Origin: Massilia solisilvae
Lineage (GTDB): Bacteria > Pseudomonadota > Gammaproteobacteria > Burkholderiales > Burkholderiaceae_D
Reading direction: 5' to 3'
DNA: 64,000 bases
Assembly (NCBI RefSeq): GCF_024753215.1
Contig: NZ_JANUGV010000005.1
Span: forward strand, 285,445 to 349,444
Shown here: one piece after another, positions 8,601 to 17,290 of the stretch
Layout: each line of letters begins with the position of its first letter
Position numbering within the stretch: the stretch's first letter is position 1
Program-made: the position numbers and the translations under genes
Notes under the pieces: generated by a model
Told to the model about the DNA's origin: nothing
The model's database searches: none
Seen by the model: the letters and a program-made list of their open reading frames with translations, nothing else

Positions 8601-10004
8601 TTGCGTCCCTCGTTGAAGAAGTCCGGCAGCGCGCTGTTGTGCGCGTTGCTGGCGCTGGGGTGCGCCTCGCTGGCCGATGCGCGCACCACCGAGCGCGCAA
8701 AGCAGAAGGCCGAGGCCGAGGCGCGCCGCGCCGGCATCGCCCAGCAGCTGCAGGCGCTGAAGAAGGACATCAGCCGCACCGAAAGCGAGAAGGAGGACGC
8801 CGGCGACCTGCTTGCCGAATCCGAGGAAGCGATCTCCGACGCCAACCGCGCCCTGCACGATCTGGCGCAGGAGCAGGAAGACACCAACGCCCGGCTGCAG
8901 TCGATTGCCGACGAACAAGCGCGGCTGGCCAGGACCATCGAGACGCAGAAACAGCAGCTGGCCACGCTGCTGCGCAAGCACTATGTCGCCGGCAACGAGG
9001 ACCGCATCAAGCTGCTGCTCTCGGGCGACAACCCGAACCGCATCAACCGCGACCTGCAGATGATGTCCTATGTGTCGCAGGCGCAGGCCAAGCTGCTGGC
9101 GTCGCTGCGCGCGAACCTGGCGCAGGTCGAGGCCAACCGCGAGAAGGTCGAGAACGCCAAGGAAGACCTGGAAGACATCGCCCAGGAGCAGCGCGAGCAG
9201 AAAGCCAGGCTGGAGAAGGAAAAGGCGCGCCGCGCCAACCTGCTCGCCTCGCTGTCGTCCAAGCTGGCCGGGCAGCGCAAGCAGGCCACCAAGCTGGAAC
9301 GCGACGAACAGCGCCTGTCGGGCCTGGTGGACCAGCTGTCGCGCATCATCCGCCAGCAGGAAGCGGCCGCGGCCGCCGAACGCAAGCGCCAGGAAGCGCT
9401 GGCGGCGGCGCGCGCCAAGGCCGAAGCCGAAGCGAAGGCGCTGGCCGCTGCGCGCGCCCGGGCCGAACGCGAACGCCTGGCGCAGCAGGGCAAGCCGGGC
9501 GCCAGGCCGGTGCCCGAGCCGGAGCCGCCCAAGGTGGTGGAACAGGCGCCGCCGCCCAGGAGCGAGCCGCCGCCGCCGCGCGTCGTGCAGCCGGCCGCGC
9601 CCGAGGGCGCCTTTGCCAGCCTGAAGGGCAAGCTGGCCCCGCCGGTGGCCGGCAAGGTCGAGACCCGCTTCGGCGCCAAGCGCGCCGACGGCGGACCGGC
9701 GTGGCGCGGCATGTTCATCAAGGCGGCCGAAGGCAGCGAAGTGCGCACCGTTGCGGCGGGTCGTGTGATGTTCGCGAGCTGGATGCGAAGTTACGGGAAC
9801 TTGATTATCATCGACCACGGCGGCCAGTACCTGTCGATCTACGCGAACAACCAGTCCCTGCTGAAGCACGTGGGCGACATGGTCAAGCCGGGCGAGCCGA
9901 TCGCCACCGCCGGCAACACCGGGGGCAACGAGGAGTCGGGGCTGTATTTCGAGCTGCGCCACCTTGGTGCGCCATTCGACCCGGCCGGCTGGGTGCGGTT
10001 CTAG
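8601..10004 (+). CDS. envC: EnvC-like murein hydrolase activator (degenerate LytM domain)
   Basis: This is a periplasmic activator of cell-wall amidases at division. The start is taken as TTG at 8601, which gives a good signal peptide (about residues 1-27, ending ASLADA) with GGAAGG about 11 bases upstream; a second TTG at 8613 is possible. Of its 467 residues, about 30-270 are heptad-rich coiled coil, followed by a long Ala/Arg helix and a Pro-rich linker (about residues 300-330). The C-terminal LytM/M23 domain follows. Its metal ligands are replaced (WRGMFIK where HxxxD is expected, FELRH where HxH is expected), so it should be non-catalytic, like E. coli EnvC. Confidence 0.88.
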   Translation: MRPSLKKSGSALLCALLALGCASLADARTTERAKQKAEAEARRAGIAQQLQALKKDISRTESEKEDAGDLLAESEEAISDANRALHDLAQEQEDTNARLQSIADEQARLARTIETQKQQLATLLRKHYVAGNEDRIKLLLSGDNPNRINRDLQMMSYVSQAQAKLLASLRANLAQVEANREKVENAKEDLEDIAQEQREQKARLEKEKARRANLLASLSSKLAGQRKQATKLERDEQRLSGLVDQLSRIIRQQEAAAAAERKRQEALAAARAKAEAEAKALAAARARAERERLAQQGKPGARPVPEPEPPKVVEQAPPPRSEPPPPRVVQPAAPEGAFASLKGKLAPPVAGKVETRFGAKRADGGPAWRGMFIKAAEGSEVRTVAAGRVMFASWMRSYGNLIIIDHGGQYLSIYANNQSLLKHVGDMVKPGEPIATAGNTGGNEESGLYFELRHLGAPFDPAGWVRF

Positions 10005-10031
10005 CCGTAACGAACAAAGAGGGTAGGCAGC

Positions 10032-11516
10032 ATGGGTAACAAGTGGAAGAACATCGGCCTGATCGGCTTTGGCATGGTGGCCGGCGTGGCCGCCTCGTTC
10101 CAGTTTTCGGCGTTTGCGCAAAAGGATCTGGGCGCGCCGCTGCCGCTGGACGAGCTGCGCCAGCTGGCCGACGTGTATGGCCTGATCAAGACCGACTACG
10201 TCGAGCCGGTGGACGACAAGAAGCTGCTGTCGGACGCCATCTCGGGCATGGTCGCCTCGCTCGACCCGCACTCGATCTACCTGGACCAGAAGGCCTTCCG
10301 CGAGATGCGCGAGACCATGGCCGGCAAGTTCGTCGGCCTGGGCATCGAGGTGGCCATGGAAGACGGCTACGTCAAGGTGGTTTCGCCGATCGAGGATTCG
10401 CCCGCCTACCGTGCCGGCATCAAGCCCGGCGACCTGATCACGCGCATCGACAACACCCCGGTCAAGGGCCTGTCGCTGGACGAAGCCGTGAGCAAGATGC
10501 GCGGCGCGCCGCACTCCAAGGTGACCGTCACCATCGCCCGCCGCGGCGAGGACAAGCCGTGGGTGGTGCCCATCACGCGCGAGGAAGTGCGCGTGGCCAG
10601 CGTCAAGGCCAAGCTGGTCGAGCCCGGCTACGCCTGGGTGCGCATCAGCCAGTTCCAGGAAGAGACCCTGGACGAGCTGGTCAAGAAAACCAGCGCACTA
10701 TACGCGCAGAACCCGGACATCAAGGGCCTGGTGCTGGACCTGCGCAACGACCCGGGCGGCCTGCTGCCCAGCGCCATCGGCGTGTCGGCCGCCTTCCTGC
10801 CCAAGCCCACCGACCAGGTGATCGTCTCGACCAAGGGCCAGCTGGCCGACTCCAACCAGGCCTTCTACGGCCGGCGTGACTTTTACGCCGACCGCGGCGG
10901 CGACCCACTGGCCAGGCTGCCGGCGGCGCTCAAGTCGGTGCCGATGGTGGTGCTGGTCAACACCGGCTCGGCTTCGGCGTCCGAGATCGTGGCCGGCGCG
11001 CTGCAGGATTACAAGCGCGCCATCGTCATGGGCAGCCAGACCTTCGGCAAGGGCTCGGTGCAGACGCTGCGCCAGCTGTCGCCCGACACCGCGGTCAAGC
11101 TGACCACGGCGCGCTACTACACGCCGAACGGCCGCTCGATCCAGGCCACCGGCATCGTACCCGACATGGCGGTGGATGAAACGCCAAACGGCGACGGCCT
11201 GAACGCGCTGCGGGTGCGCGAGGCGGATCTGGACCACCACCTGTCCAACGAAACCGCCGGCAAGCTGCCGCTGGTCAAGACCAAGCACCGCGACGAGCTC
11301 GAAGAAGAGCAGCAGGCGCTGGCGCTCTTGAAGAACCACAAGCCGCTCGAGTACGGCGGCAAGGACGACTTCCAGCTGGCGCAGGCGATCAACCACTTCA
11401 AGGGACTGCCGGTCAAGCTGGCCAAGGGCGACGACGGGCTGGACGCGGCGGCGCCCAAGGAGCTGCCGGGGACCGAGAAAAAGCCGGTGGAATTGAAGGG
11501 CGCGCCGAAGAAGTAG
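10032..11516 (+). CDS. S41-family C-terminal processing protease (CtpA-like)
   Basis: This is a periplasmic serine protease of the Tsp/CtpA family with a Ser-Lys catalytic dyad. The 494-residue protein has a signal peptide or anchor (residues about 7-29, ending FAQ) and a PDZ domain (about residues 95-180, with YRAGIKPGDLITRID). In the S41 domain the nucleophile lies in NTGSASASEIVAGAL and the catalytic Lys in QTFGKGSVQT. The C-terminal ~90 residues are charged and low in complexity. It follows envC by 27 bases. Co-transcription with an amidase activator suggests a role in controlling cell-wall hydrolases, by analogy with Prc and CtpA-type proteases. Confidence 0.93.
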   Translation: MGNKWKNIGLIGFGMVAGVAASFQFSAFAQKDLGAPLPLDELRQLADVYGLIKTDYVEPVDDKKLLSDAISGMVASLDPHSIYLDQKAFREMRETMAGKFVGLGIEVAMEDGYVKVVSPIEDSPAYRAGIKPGDLITRIDNTPVKGLSLDEAVSKMRGAPHSKVTVTIARRGEDKPWVVPITREEVRVASVKAKLVEPGYAWVRISQFQEETLDELVKKTSALYAQNPDIKGLVLDLRNDPGGLLPSAIGVSAAFLPKPTDQVIVSTKGQLADSNQAFYGRRDFYADRGGDPLARLPAALKSVPMVVLVNTGSASASEIVAGALQDYKRAIVMGSQTFGKGSVQTLRQLSPDTAVKLTTARYYTPNGRSIQATGIVPDMAVDETPNGDGLNALRVREADLDHHLSNETAGKLPLVKTKHRDELEEEQQALALLKNHKPLEYGGKDDFQLAQAINHFKGLPVKLAKGDDGLDAAAPKELPGTEKKPVELKGAPKK

Positions 11517-11532
11517 GGATGGCTGGCGCCGG

Positions 11533-11700
11533 TTGGACGCGTGGGCAGGAAACCTGCCCACCCTACATAGTGGCGTCGTAGGGTGGCCGGTCTCCCGCCC
11601 ACGCGTTCAACACCGCTGGCGTTTTTCGTAGGGTGGGCACTTGTGCCCACGCGTTCGCACGCGGCGCGTGATACCGCGTGGGCTCAAGAGCCCACCCTAC
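11533..11700. repeat. family A intergenic repeat cluster (four units)
   Basis: Four family A units fill most of the gap between the S41 protease gene and the MoeB-like gene. They span 11533-11566 (reverse), 11578-11610 (forward), 11628-11657 (forward, shorter loop) and 11674-11700 (reverse). Each has arms of the GGGTGGGC/GCCCAC type around a 3-6 base loop, and the outer flanks keep GTAG and CGCGTTC. This is the largest cluster of the family in the window and suggests local duplication. Confidence 0.85.
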
Positions 11701-11731
11701 GCACCGGCGCGTTTGCATCGTTGGAAAAGAC

Positions 11732-12484
11732 ATGAACGACAACCAGCTGCTCCGCTACTCCCGCCACATCCTGCTGGACGAGATCGGCATCGAAGGCCAG
11801 CAGAAGCTGCTGAACGCGCACGCGCTGGTGATCGGCGCCGGCGGCCTGGGTTCGCCCGCCGCGCTGTACCTGGCGTCCGGCGGCGTCGGCCGCATCACGC
11901 TGGTGGACGACGACGAGGTGGACCTGACCAACCTGCAGCGCCAGATCATGCACACCAGCGCGCGCGTCGGCCAGCCCAAGGCCGAGTCTGGCCGCGAAAC
12001 TTTGATGGCGATCAATCCCGAGGTGCACGTGCGCGCGCTGCGCGAGCGCGTCGCCGGCGAACGGCTGGCGGCGCTGGTGCGCGAGGCCACCGTCGTGCTC
12101 GACTGCAGCGACAACTTCGCCACCCGCCACGCGGTCAACCGCGCCTGCTTTGCGGCCGGGGTGCCGCTGGTGGCCGGCGCCGTGATCCGCTTCGATGGCC
12201 AGGTCTCGGTGTACGACCCGCGCTCTGCAGAAAGCCCGTGCTACGCCTGCCTGTTCCCCGAGGATGGCAAGTTCGAGGATGCCGCCTGCAGCACGATGGG
12301 CGTGTTCGCGCCGCTGGTGGGCGTGATCGGCGCCATGCAGGCGGCCGAGGCCATGAAACTGGTGGTGGGCACCGGGCAGTCGCTGGCCGGCCGCCTGCTG
12401 CTGCTCGATGGCCGGGCGATGGAGTGGACCAGCATCGGCATCGCGCGCAATGCGTCCTGCCAGGTGTGCGCTCAGCGCGTGTAG
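11732..12484 (+). CDS. MoeB/ThiF-type E1-like adenylyltransferase
   Basis: This enzyme of the HesA/MoeB/ThiF family adenylates the C-terminal Gly-Gly of a sulfur-carrier protein (MoaD or ThiS) for molybdopterin or thiazole synthesis. The 250-residue protein has the ATP-binding loop GAGGLGSPAALYLA (about residues 35-48) and DNFATRHAVNRAC. A conserved Cys in DAACSTMGV and two zinc-binding pairs CYAC and CQVC complete the signature. No rhodanese domain is fused. The start at 11732 follows GGAAAAG. Its partner cannot be named from context because no moa or thi gene is nearby. Confidence 0.88.
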   Translation: MNDNQLLRYSRHILLDEIGIEGQQKLLNAHALVIGAGGLGSPAALYLASGGVGRITLVDDDEVDLTNLQRQIMHTSARVGQPKAESGRETLMAINPEVHVRALRERVAGERLAALVREATVVLDCSDNFATRHAVNRACFAAGVPLVAGAVIRFDGQVSVYDPRSAESPCYACLFPEDGKFEDAACSTMGVFAPLVGVIGAMQAAEAMKLVVGTGQSLAGRLLLLDGRAMEWTSIGIARNASCQVCAQRV

Positions 12485-12611
12485 GCACACTGTCAATCAA
12501 TGCAAGGCAGAGCGTGCTGCCGTACAATGCCTCACCCGCCGCCGATGGCAGCACTCGCCCGTCGGTCTTATACTACATCGGTTATTTCGACCTAAGTACC
12601 CCATAACATAT

Positions 12612-13067
12612 ATGCATATCGTATCCAAACGTCCATTGCGCCAGCGCATGCAGCGCGGCTTCACCCTCGTCGAGATCATGGTTGTGGTGGTGATCATCGG
12701 CATCCTTGGCGCGCTCGTCGTGCCCAAGCTGCTGGGGCGTACCGGCGAGTCGCGCCAGACCGCGGCGCGCGTGGACATCGCCACGCTGATGCAGGCGCTC
12801 AAGCTGTACAAGCTGGACAACCAGCGCTACCCGACCACCGAGCAGGGCCTCGTCGCCCTGGTGCAAAAGCCGACCAGCGGCCCGGCCGCCACCGGCTGGA
12901 AGGAAGGCGGCTACCTCGAGAAGCTGCCCAAGGACCCGTGGGGCAACCCCTACCAATACCTGTCGCCGGGCATCCATGGCGAGGTGGACGTGTTCTCGTT
13001 CGGCGCCGACGGGCAGCCGGGCGGCACCGGCGAAGACGCCGACGTGGGCTCCTGGGACAACAAGTAA
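12612..13067 (+). CDS. gspG: type II secretion major pseudopilin GspG
   Basis: GspG is the main subunit of the periplasmic pseudopilus that pushes folded substrates through the GspD channel. The 151-residue protein has a prepilin leader (MHIVSKRPLRQRMQRG) cleaved before FTLVEIMVVVVIIGILGALV, with the Glu at +5 present. The C-terminal half has the GspG signature DNQRYPTTEQGLVALV, PKDPWGNPYQYLSPG and the acidic calcium-binding end FSFGADGQPGGTGEDADVGSW. It is the first gene of the gsp operon, after a 127-base gap that holds the likely promoter. No strong ribosome binding site precedes the ATG at 12612; an internal ATG near the cleavage site is an alternative. Confidence 0.95.
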   Translation: MHIVSKRPLRQRMQRGFTLVEIMVVVVIIGILGALVVPKLLGRTGESRQTAARVDIATLMQALKLYKLDNQRYPTTEQGLVALVQKPTSGPAATGWKEGGYLEKLPKDPWGNPYQYLSPGIHGEVDVFSFGADGQPGGTGEDADVGSWDNK

Positions 13068-13075
13068 GGAGTCCA

Positions 13076-13558
13076 ATGCCGGCAACCAAGGCGCAGCGCA
13101 AGGTCTCCGGCTTCACCCTGGTGGAGCTGCTGGTCGTGATGGTCATCATTGGCATCACGCTGGGGCTCGCTACGCTGAACGCGATTCCGAGCCCGCGCCA
13201 GGACTTGCAGAAAGAGGCGCAGCGCATCGCGCTGCTGCTGCAGCTGGCGCGTGACGAGGCGATCGTGCGCAACCGGCTGGTCTCGTTCGAGGCGGACGGC
13301 AGCCAGTATCACTTCCTGGTCCGTAACGAAAACGGCTGGTCGCTCATCACCAACGACGACCTGCTGCGCGAGCGCAGCTTTGCGCACGGGCCGGTGCAGC
13401 TGATGCTCGACCCTCCCGCCGCCGGCAGCACCGACCGCCTGCGCATCACCTTCGGCCGCGAGCCGGTCGATAAACCCTTCGTGCTGACCCTTGCCAGCGG
13501 CGACAACCGCGTCGCAATCCGCGCCGACGGCGTGGGCCATTTCACGGTCGAACAATGA
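13076..13558 (+). CDS. gspH: type II secretion minor pseudopilin GspH
   Basis: This minor pseudopilin is thought to sit near the tip of the T2SS pseudopilus. The 160-residue protein has a short leader (MPATKAQRKVSG) followed by FTLVELLVVMVIIGITLGLA with the +5 Glu, and a C-terminal beta-rich domain of the GspH type (RDEAIVRNRLVSFE near residue 60-75). The start at 13076 sits 8 bases after the gspG stop and has AAGGAG just upstream. Its end overlaps gspI by 4 bases (ATGA), showing translational coupling. Confidence 0.92.
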   Translation: MPATKAQRKVSGFTLVELLVVMVIIGITLGLATLNAIPSPRQDLQKEAQRIALLLQLARDEAIVRNRLVSFEADGSQYHFLVRNENGWSLITNDDLLRERSFAHGPVQLMLDPPAAGSTDRLRITFGREPVDKPFVLTLASGDNRVAIRADGVGHFTVEQ

Positions 13559-13956
13559 ACGCGCGCCTGCAAGCACGCCCACGCGGCTTTACCCTGCTCG
13601 AAGTGCTGGTGGCGCTGGTCATCGTCGGCACTGCGCTGGGCGCGGGCCTGCGCGCGGTGGGCAGCCTGACGCAGAACAGCACCGGCCTGCGCACCGCGAT
13701 GATGGCCACCTGGTCGGCAGAAAACCGGCTGGTGCAGATCCGGCTCGGGCGCGAGTTCCCCGAAGTGGGCAAGCGCAGCTTCGATTGCCCGCAAGGCGAC
13801 CTGAAGCTGGTGTGCCAGGAAGACGTGTTCACCAGCCCGAACCCGCTGCTGCGGCGGGTCGAGGTGTCGGTGTTCGACGCGGCCAACCCGAACCGGCGCA
13901 TCCTGAAGCTGGTGCAGCTGGTGCCGCGCCAAATGATGCCGAGGCCATCGCCATGA
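13555..13956 (+). CDS. gspI: type II secretion minor pseudopilin GspI
   Basis: This minor pseudopilin forms the tip complex with GspJ and GspK. The 133-residue protein has the leader MNARLQARPRG, then FTLLEVLVALVIVGTALGAG with the +5 Glu, and the family features WSAENRLVQIRLG and VSVFDAANPNRRI. Length is typical. It overlaps gspH and gspJ by 4 bases each at ATGA junctions, so the five pseudopilin genes are tightly coupled. Confidence 0.92.
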   Translation: MNARLQARPRGFTLLEVLVALVIVGTALGAGLRAVGSLTQNSTGLRTAMMATWSAENRLVQIRLGREFPEVGKRSFDCPQGDLKLVCQEDVFTSPNPLLRRVEVSVFDAANPNRRILKLVQLVPRQMMPRPSP

Positions 13957-14573
13957 AGCGCGCGCACGGCTTTACGCTGGTTGAACTGCTGGTGGCGATC
14001 GGCATCCTGGCGATGGTCGCGGTGCTGGGCTGGCGCGGGCTGGACGGCATCGTGCGCGCGCGCGTGGCGCTGACCCAGCAAATGGAAACGACGCGCGGCA
14101 TGCAGCTTGCGTTTGCGCAGATGCAGAGCGACTGCGAACACGTGGCCGGGCAGGACATCATGGACAAGCGTCCCTACCTGCTGGCCGACAAGGACCGCCT
14201 GACGCTGGTGCGGCTGGTCTCGAACGAAAACGAACCGACCCGGCTGCAGGTGGTGGCCTACCGCGTGGTGGACGGTACGCTGACCCGGCGCGAGTCGAAC
14301 GGCACGCGCGACCTGGTCCAGCTGGACGCGATCTGGAAGGCGATGACCTCCGACGCCGACACCAGCCTGCAAGGGCAAGCGGTGGGCCTGCAGAAAGGCG
14401 TGACCGGCATGCAGGTGTTCACCTGGCAGAACAACCAGTGGCGCACCGGGCCCTTGCTCACGCAGGCCGACGTCGGGCTGGCGCTGCCGCCGACCGGAGT
14501 GCAGGTCGCGCTGTCCACCCAGGGCGCGCAGGTGCCGATGACCAAATCCTTCCTGCTCGGAGGCGCGCTATGA
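13953..14573 (+). CDS. gspJ: type II secretion minor pseudopilin GspJ
   Basis: GspJ is a tip pseudopilin. The 206-residue protein has a very short leader (MKRAHG) and then FTLVELLVAIGILAMVAVLG with the +5 Glu. Further on it has FAQMQSDCEHV, and its C-terminal half resembles GspJ (DIWKAMT-like and WQNNQWRTG segments). The start at 13953 overlaps the gspI stop in an ATGA junction. Its stop overlaps gspK in the same way. Confidence 0.92.
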   Translation: MKRAHGFTLVELLVAIGILAMVAVLGWRGLDGIVRARVALTQQMETTRGMQLAFAQMQSDCEHVAGQDIMDKRPYLLADKDRLTLVRLVSNENEPTRLQVVAYRVVDGTLTRRESNGTRDLVQLDAIWKAMTSDADTSLQGQAVGLQKGVTGMQVFTWQNNQWRTGPLLTQADVGLALPPTGVQVALSTQGAQVPMTKSFLLGGAL

Positions 14574-15541
14574 AGATGAGGATGCGGGCGCGCCAGCAGG
14601 GCGTGGCGGTGATCACGGCGCTGCTGCTCACCACGCTGGCGATCTCGATCGTCGCCAGCCTGTTCTGGCAGCAGCAGGTGCAGGTGCGCTCGATGGAGAA
14701 TCAGCGCCTGCAGCTGCAGACGCAGTGGATCGAACGCGGCGCACTCGATTGGGCGATGCTGGTGCTGCGCCAGGACTACTGGGACAACAAGTACACGTCG
14801 CTCGACCAGATCTGGGCCACGCCGCTGGCCGAGACGCGCCTGGACCAGTACATCGAGCGCGAACGGGTGCAGGGCGAGAACTTCAACGCGACCCTGTCCG
14901 GCAACGTGATCGACGCGAGCTCACGTTATAATTTGAGCAATTTGGCGAAGGGCGGGCAACTGGACGCCACGCAGGCCGAGATTTTCAGCCGCCTGCTGGG
15001 GAACCTGCAATTGAATCCGTCGTTGGCACTGAAGACTGCAAAGTTCGTCGCCGCGAGCCAGAGCCCGGCCACCCCGCCGCAGCCGCAGCCGCCGCAACCG
15101 GCAGCGGCGCCGGCGAGCACGAACATGAAACTGGTGCAACTTGAGGACCTGCTGGCGATTCCCGGCTACACCCAAGCCATGATTGAAAAACTGCGCCCGT
15201 TTGCGATCGTGTTGCCGAGCACGAGTACGACGCTGGTCAACGTCAACACGGCGCCGGCCGAGGTGCTGGCCGCGCTGGACAAGGAAATCTCGTTGATGCA
15301 GGCCAAGACCCTCGTCGATTACCGCAATCGCGCACCATGGGACGTGCTCGCGAAGTTCGCGCGCCAGGTCAACCTGGACGATACTGCACTGGATGGGGTC
15401 GCAACGGTGAAGAGCAACTGGTTCCTGGTGCGCAGCCACATCAAGCTCGACCGTGCTACCCTGAATGTCGAGGCGTTGGTGAGCCGGGAGGGCAATGGCG
15501 TCATCCGCAATCCGGAAGTGAAATGGATTCGCCAAATCTAG
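14570..15541 (+). CDS. gspK: type II secretion minor pseudopilin GspK
   Basis: GspK is the largest minor pseudopilin and caps the pseudopilus. The 323-residue protein starts at 14570, overlapping gspJ by 4 bases. Its leader MKMRMRARQQG precedes VAVITALLLTTLAISIVASL, in which the +5 Glu of other pseudopilins is replaced by Thr; a non-Glu +5 residue is expected for GspK. The large alpha domain is visible (YNLSNLA, LLAIPGYTQAMIEKLRPF, VNVNTAPAEVLAAL). A proline/alanine-rich insert near residues 165-185 is unusual and may be a flexible loop. Confidence 0.92.
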   Translation: MKMRMRARQQGVAVITALLLTTLAISIVASLFWQQQVQVRSMENQRLQLQTQWIERGALDWAMLVLRQDYWDNKYTSLDQIWATPLAETRLDQYIERERVQGENFNATLSGNVIDASSRYNLSNLAKGGQLDATQAEIFSRLLGNLQLNPSLALKTAKFVAASQSPATPPQPQPPQPAAAPASTNMKLVQLEDLLAIPGYTQAMIEKLRPFAIVLPSTSTTLVNVNTAPAEVLAALDKEISLMQAKTLVDYRNRAPWDVLAKFARQVNLDDTALDGVATVKSNWFLVRSHIKLDRATLNVEALVSREGNGVIRNPEVKWIRQI

Positions 15542-15560
15542 AACAAGAAAGAGAGCCAGT

Positions 15561-16769
15561 TTGACTACACTCTACATCCGGCATCCGGCCCGGGCGGAAG
15601 GCGAAGGCGCGCTGTGCAGCTTTGCGGTCGTCGGCGATGCCGGCGCGATCGAGCAGGCCGGCGTGGGCGCGCTGCGCAACCTGGGCGACCTGGTGGCGGC
15701 CGCACGCCGCGTGGTCCTGATCATCTCGGCGGCCGACGTGACCTTGCTGTCGGTGCAGGCGCCGCCGCTGTCCGGCGCGCGCCTGAAGGCCGCGCTGCCG
15801 GGCCTGGTGGAAGAACATATCCTGGGCGACCCGCTGGACGCCGTGCTGGTGGCAGGCCCGCAGCAGGCCGACAACACGCGCCCCGTGGCCGTCGTGCAGC
15901 GCGACTGGCTCGAGCCGCTGGTGCGCACGCTGCTGGCCCAGGGGGCGCGCGCCATCGCGGCCGTGCCCGCCCAGCTGTGCCTGCCGCTGCTGCCAGGAAG
16001 CGTGACCGCGGCCATCGGCGCCGGCGAGCTGACGCTGCGCCAGAGCCAGTACCAGGGCCTGGGTCTGGCGCTGGACGGCAACCCGGCGATGGCGCTGCAG
16101 ACCGCGCGCGCGCTCGGCGGCGACGCGCCACTGGTGCTGTACTTGCCGTCCGAGCAGGTGGGCGAATACCAGGCGCTGGCCGCCGAGGCCAGCCCCGGCG
16201 TGTCGGTGGAGGCAGACGACTGGGCGCACTGGATCTCGGGCTCGAAGAGCACCGCGTTCGACCTGGTGCCGGGCCTGGGCGCTGCCGGCGCGCCGCAGCG
16301 CGACTGGCGCCGCTGGCGCTGGCCGATCCGCCTGGGCCTCTTGGTGCTGATCATCAACCTGGCGGCGCTCAACATCCAGTGGCTGCGCCTGCGCGGCGAA
16401 GCGAACGCGATCCGGCAGTCGATGACCCAGACCTTCCGCGCCGCCTACCCCAACCAGCCGGTGATCGACCCGGTGGCCCAGATGCGCCAGAACATTACGC
16501 GCGCCAAGGCGAACAGCGGCGAGCTCGCGCACGACGAATTCAACTACCTGGCCGCGGCGCTGGGCGAAGCGGTGCGCGGGCTGGGACGCCAGCCGGGCAT
16601 TTCGTCAATTGAGTACAGGGAACGCGCGCTGACGGTCAAGGTCAAAGCCGAGACCGTGGACCCGTCGCTGACCAGCCAGCTGAAAACGGCGCTGGCCGCG
16701 CGCGGCATCACCCTGGAAGAAACCGCGCCGGCCACCTGGCGCGTGGCAAGCACAGGAGCAAGGCAATGA
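15561..16769 (+). CDS. gspL: type II secretion inner-membrane protein GspL
   Basis: GspL couples the cytoplasmic ATPase GspE to the membrane platform. The 402-residue protein has an actin-like cytoplasmic domain (residues about 1-240), one transmembrane helix (about residues 252-275, LGLLVLIINLAALNIQWL) and a periplasmic ferredoxin-like domain. It appears to start with TTG at 15561, 19 bases after gspK; the A/G-rich AAGAAAGAGAG before it may serve as the ribosome binding site. Its stop overlaps gspM by 4 bases. The TTG start may keep its level below that of the pseudopilins. Confidence 0.9.
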   Translation: MTTLYIRHPARAEGEGALCSFAVVGDAGAIEQAGVGALRNLGDLVAAARRVVLIISAADVTLLSVQAPPLSGARLKAALPGLVEEHILGDPLDAVLVAGPQQADNTRPVAVVQRDWLEPLVRTLLAQGARAIAAVPAQLCLPLLPGSVTAAIGAGELTLRQSQYQGLGLALDGNPAMALQTARALGGDAPLVLYLPSEQVGEYQALAAEASPGVSVEADDWAHWISGSKSTAFDLVPGLGAAGAPQRDWRRWRWPIRLGLLVLIINLAALNIQWLRLRGEANAIRQSMTQTFRAAYPNQPVIDPVAQMRQNITRAKANSGELAHDEFNYLAAALGEAVRGLGRQPGISSIEYRERALTVKVKAETVDPSLTSQLKTALAARGITLEETAPATWRVASTGARQ

Positions 16770-17290
16770 ATGTGGCCGCAACCTTGGGCCAGGCGCGCGC
16801 GCGCGCGTTGGCATACTGGATGGCGCGCACCGAGCAGGAACGCCGGACCTTGTCGATCGGCGCCGGCGTGCTGTTGCTGGCGCTGGCCTACCTGGTCCTG
16901 ATCGCGCCGGCCTGGGAAGGCCGCGCCGAGCTGCGCCGCACGCTGCCGCAGTTGCGCCAGCAAGCCGCCCAGCTGCGCGCGCTGGCCGACGAGGCCAGGA
17001 GCCTGGCCGCGCAGCCCGCGCCGCAGGTGGCGCCAATGACGCGCGAGGCGCTGCTGGCCAGCCTCACGGCGCGCGGCATCAACCCGGCCTCGCTGACGCT
17101 GACAGGCGAATACGCGAAAGCACAGCTGAACAATGTTTCGTTCGCCAACCTGATGGCCTGGCTGGACGCGCAACGGCGCGAAAGCCGGGTCCAGCTGCAG
17201 GACGGGGCGATCACCGCGCTGCCGGTGGCCGGGCAGGTGGACGCCACCCTGACGCTGCGCCAGGCAACGGCCGGGGCCGCGGCCCAATGA
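16766..17290 (+). CDS. gspM: type II secretion inner-membrane protein GspM
   Basis: GspM is a small bitopic protein that dimerises with GspL. The 174-residue protein has one transmembrane helix at about residues 30-50 (TLSIGAGVLLLALAYLVLIA), a coiled stretch (ELRRTLPQLRQQAAQLRALA) and a periplasmic ferredoxin-like domain containing VSFANLMAWLDAQRRES. The start at 16766 overlaps the gspL stop, and the end overlaps gspN by 4 bases. Family identity rests on architecture and position. Confidence 0.9.
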   Translation: MNVAATLGQARARALAYWMARTEQERRTLSIGAGVLLLALAYLVLIAPAWEGRAELRRTLPQLRQQAAQLRALADEARSLAAQPAPQVAPMTREALLASLTARGINPASLTLTGEYAKAQLNNVSFANLMAWLDAQRRESRVQLQDGAITALPVAGQVDATLTLRQATAGAAAQ

